Source: Candidula unifasciata
Taxonomy: Eukaryota; Mollusca; Gastropoda; Stylommatophora; Geomitridae
Assembly (NCBI GenBank): GCA_905116865.2
Contig: CAJHNH020004602.1
Location: 1,422,495-1,486,494 of the forward strand
Direction: 5' to 3'
DNA: 64,000 nt
Below are positions 56,621-61,905 of the stretch, piece after piece (position 1 is the stretch's first letter; each line of letters begins with the position of its first letter). Both the position numbers and the translations under genes were made by a program. The notes beneath the pieces are model-generated. The model was given only the letters and a program-made list of their open reading frames with translations, had not been told where the DNA came from and searched no databases.

Positions 56621-59600
56621 TTTTTCCCCAAGCTTGAAAACCACTAAAGGAGAAGTTTAGACGGACAAGTCTGGATTCTGATGGGCACAAGCTAGGTTTA
56701 CTGGGGCACTTATTATATCAGTGTATATGTGTAAGATATATATATATAAAGTAAGAGACAGGAAGAAGAAAGTGTAGTAGTTAAATTCTCTTGAAGTGAC
56801 AGTCACATGTACGGATGTTGAAAACTAATTAAAACTAGTTCATTGTTACTAATGTGAATAATATGAATTGTATTGTTCTATGAAATTATAAAACATGTTT
56901 TATCTTGATAAAAACAGCAAGAGCAAGATTCGTGGCTGGCGTCTGTTTGGTCTGGTGGCTGCTTACTTTGACTGTTCAGATTCTCTCAGGCCATACTTGT
57001 TCAAGTACCTGGAGACAGCTGCTTCAGACTCTAGCCGCACATACAACAGTAAGACTGGCAGTCTGGGAGACTTACCTTGTTCATTGTCACCATCATCATC
57101 ATTATAATTATTCATACATAAGTCAGTGAGATTCTAGAAACTCCTAGAAATCTATATAGTACACCTCAACATCCTTATCGCACTCTCAGCAACTTTCTTT
57201 ATTATATTCTTTATGCATGACAAGCTAGGTGTGGTCAAGGCCCCTTGAGAGCAAGTTAGCTACACGGAAATGCAAATAAATCATTACAGTCTGGAGAGAA
57301 TGGTGTAACGAGAAGTGTACCCAAAAAAATCTAGCAGACGCCCTACATTCAGTGGAAAGACAGGAAAGGCATTCACAAAGGGCTACTGGAACTGTTAGAA
57401 TCAGCCCTCTTTGTTGACTACTGAAGGTGGTGATGAATCACTTATGAGAATGTCTCAAGTCTTGTGATTTCAGTTGTTAACTCAGCAAAACTCATTATCA
57501 TATACATCATAACCATCTACACACATAATAAGGGTACAACTCTAAAAGTTCCTGGAGTGTTATATTCTTCAGTGTCATCACCATTCACTTCAGCTCTTTC
57601 AGTATGATCTGGTTGAGACTATGAATATTTTAAATATTTGCAATGAAACCTTCATATAACATTATATACCAAAACTTGGAGAATTTTTTCATTGTAAATA
57701 ATAGCTAAATCTGTAAATTGTTCCTGAAACTAAATAATAGGTAGCTTGTAGTATCATTTAATACATATAATAGGTTTTCCCTGGTCACACACACACATAC
57801 ATTTATGGATATACATACACACACACACATTCCATACATACACACCTATACATGCATCTATGCATACACACATATACAATCACATGTACAGACACCACAT
57901 ATGCCCACAACCACACATTTACACTTACATGAATACATACACCCACATACATGCATTCATACATTCACACATACATGCATTCATACACATACATGCATAC
58001 ATACACACATTTATACATACACTCACATCTTTAGACACATACATACATACATACATACCTAAATACACACATGTACACCCACATACTTACACAGCTAAAT
58101 ATGCATACATACATCTACCAACATGCATACATAGATACATAGGTACATACATACATGCATACATACATGCCCACACACATTACATACATGCACACACATG
58201 CATGCATACACACATATATACAATCACCCATACAGATATTACATACACACATGCATACCTGCTTACATACATACTTGCATACATTATATACACACACACC
58301 CACAATCACACATACACTCATATACTATCACAATACTTACAACATAGATACATAAATACACACACATACTTACAAACCTAAATATACTTTCATATATCCG
58401 CATACATACACACACAATCACACACACACACATACATACTTGCATACATTTATAAATACACAAACACCCACATACCTACACAGCTACATATACCTACATA
58501 CACCCACATACAAACACAAATACACACACATACAATCACATACTTACACACTTCAACGCCAAAGGTCGTCTATGGGGCAATCCGACGGTCAATAAGCAGG
58601 GCGAGGCATTGGAGGAAGCACTAACAGACACGGATTTAATCTGCTTGAATGATGGCAGACCCACCAGAATCCCCGACAGAGAAGGTGATACTGACAGTGC
58701 CCTTGATCTCACGCTGGTCTCTCCCAGTATGAGTGCACTCTGCCAGTGGGGCGTACTGGGACATCATGGAAGCGACCACCTTCCATGTTGGATTCTGGTC
58801 AAACAAACAATCTGTACAAGGTATCAGAGACCAGCCACTACTTTCCAGTACGCTGCACATCAGCCTAATGTAATTGGGCGACTGCGAGACAGGTCACGCA
58901 GAACACCGGGAAAGAAGAAAACTATCTTTCAACAGCCCCCGTGGTGGACACCTGAAGTCGCAGAAGCCTGGACAGAGAAACGAGGTGCCACCAAAGACTG
59001 GGAGAAATGCAGAAAGTCTTCGAATTTTACTGAGGAGCTGAAACAAGACATTATACACAAAAAAGACAGACTCACTGAACATTTTAAACAACTCGCTAAG
59101 GAGTCTAAGCACACAATGTGGGAACATTTTTGCGAGGAAATAGGTTATGAAAAATCACTTTAAAAATTCTGGCGGCTTCACCAAAAGATGAACGGAGGCA
59201 AACAAACCTCTGTTATGCCCGAGCTAAAGATGGACAACGGGGTGGTGTTACAATCGGATAAAGACAAGGGCGAGGCTATCCTGCACAGATTTCTTCTGCA
59301 GACGGAAAAGAAAGATAGGGAAGAGAGGGAACAGATAAGACAGAGTTTATATGATATCCAGATGGCTGAAATGGAGGAAGTCGATGATACAGTATACATC
59401 TCAACGGACTGCATCAGAGCAACACTGAAGACCTGTCCGGACACAGCTCCAGGGCCTGATGGCATTAGATACAGCCACTTCAAAAGCCTCGAGGCGACAG
59501 ATATTGATGAACTGTCCACGATTTTTAACAACACCATGAAAACTGGCACTATTCCTGATGACTGGCTCCACAGCTACCTCAGACCGGTTCCTAAGCCAGG

Positions 59601-61847
59601 AAAAGACCACACGAGAATAAATGGCTACAGAATCATCACACTCCAGAACACTGTAGGAAAACTCATGGAAAAAATCGTTGCCAGAACGTTAACCCAAATA
59701 TTGGAGTCGGGTGGCCATTTCCCCGCTACACTAGGTGGCTACCGACCAGGAAGAGATACATGGTGCAATGCTGCTGTATTTGCCTACGACACATACGAAG
59801 GTTTACAGGAGGGAATAGAAACGGCTTCAGCCGCTATTGACTTAGAAGATGCGTACAACAGCGTCCCATACAACATGCTCATCAGACTGCTGTTTAATAT
59901 GCAGATAGAAACAAATTTGGTCAACTGGATCGCAGCAGCGCTATTTGAAAGAACAGTGTCGCTTCGATGTGGTGAATGGGCATCCGAACCTCAACGCGTC
60001 CTAATGGGTCTGCCCCAGGGATCACCATTGTCGCCTGTGCTCTTCAATGTGTACACAGCAGGAGTCACTAGTGCACAACGCGTAGGCCTAGGCAGAACAA
60101 TGTCGTATGCAGATGATATCCTTGTGTACCGTCGAGGTAAAAACAGGCAGGAAATTACAACCACACTACAACACGAACTAGACAGACTTAGTGAGTGGTG
60201 CCAGGAATCAAGAGCTCATGTGAACCCGTCCAAAAGCCTCCTTAACATGGTTCTCTCTGAATACCCACATCGTGAGTACACCAACGCCAGTCGTAAGCAT
60301 CTGTGGTGTGGACATCGAGAGAACGGACACCATGAAATACCTGGGCATGACATTTGACAGATGCTTGTCATACAAATGCCACGTAGACAACGTCATACTT
60401 AGAGCCAGGAAAGGTTTGACAGCACTCAAGGTGCTAGCAGCAGCTGATATTGAACAACGTCTACTTTTCCTTCTCTATCAAGGGCTTGTGCTTAGCGTCA
60501 TTGACTATGGTCTCGGCCTCCTCACTGTCAGCAAAACCCAGCTAGAAAGACTGGACCGAGTACAGAATGAGGCCATGAGACTCATACTCGGCTGCACAAA
60601 AGACACCTCCTGCAACGCCATGCGTTATATCCTGGGTCTGCCGACTATGACAAGCAGATACAAAGTGGCACAGGTCAAGGCTTACATGAGGGTATCGGCA
60701 GATGTTAACCACCCATTACACAAAGCTATTCACGACACAAAAGGAACGCGTCTCAAAAGGGGCCGCTCTTGGATGGCAAAGGCTGAGGACTTAATCCAGC
60801 AGGTATGTGACCTAGACGTGATCAGCCACGGAAAAGAATAGACGAATACACCAGTAGACATGCATGGCATTTCTAAGGTTGTCATCACACTCGGAAGGTA
60901 CTGCAGGGATCAAATTCCCGCGGCGGTAGACACAGAAGTAAGGGAACTGATAGATCAGCATTCAGACCCAGAAGATACCATCATCTACACAGATGGATCT
61001 GTGAAGCGCAGATCAAGGTCAGCATGGGCATACACAGCGCAAAGAAAGAAAGGGGGGGAAAACAATACATGAGGACAGCGGCGCTTACCAGACAACCACG
61101 TCAAGCATGACAATGGAAATAGCCGCTGCTTCTAGAGCTTTAGCATGGGTATCCGAGCAAACCGCCACACAGGTAGTAATTGTCTCAGACTCAATGAATA
61201 TGCTTCAGAAGATAGCAACAGGCAGTATGCGCTCTGAATGGATAGAAAGCATCAGGAAATCGCACTTAACCTCCGTAACCTGGATCTACACACCGGGTCA
61301 TGCGGGCGTGAAGGGAAATGAGCGAGCAGACCAACTGGCAAGCACTGCACTAATGATTGCAGGAAAAAGTATGGACAGAGCAGACATAGTCAACGCTGTA
61401 CGAACGGGCTAGTGGAGAATGAGGAATCCCTGACACTAACACGATTGCGTGACATGGGAGTTAAGCATGGTGATGCACGTCTTTGCCGTCTTCGAGGCCG
61501 AGAAAGGAGACAATATAACCAGCTTCTCATGGGGACAATTAGTAGAAGTACTTTAGAGTGGCTGCTGCTTCGGAGAACTGAGCACGCATGGGTATGCCCA
61601 ATGTGCAGTGACATTAATTGTGATAACAGAACATAAAATAACATCTTAGTAGGGAGTCAGCAGTACGAAACCCAAGTTCAAGGTGTCTCCTTCGTGCCAA
61701 AGAACTGCATGGCTGTTGGGGCGACGCCTGCTGGTGGATGTAATGTCCTAAGTCCCTTCCCCAGCTAATAATGAGGGTACTGCTGGGGTGACCGTTTATT
61801 AACCCTCATATAATTCTTCCGGTCAAAATGGACGCTAGGTACGGCCA

Positions 61848-61905
<58 letters not shown>

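Noticed and set aside
57785..58381. His/Thr-rich ORFs and an antisense Cys/Val/Met-rich ORF
   Set aside because: Translations of an (ACAT)n microsatellite on either strand.
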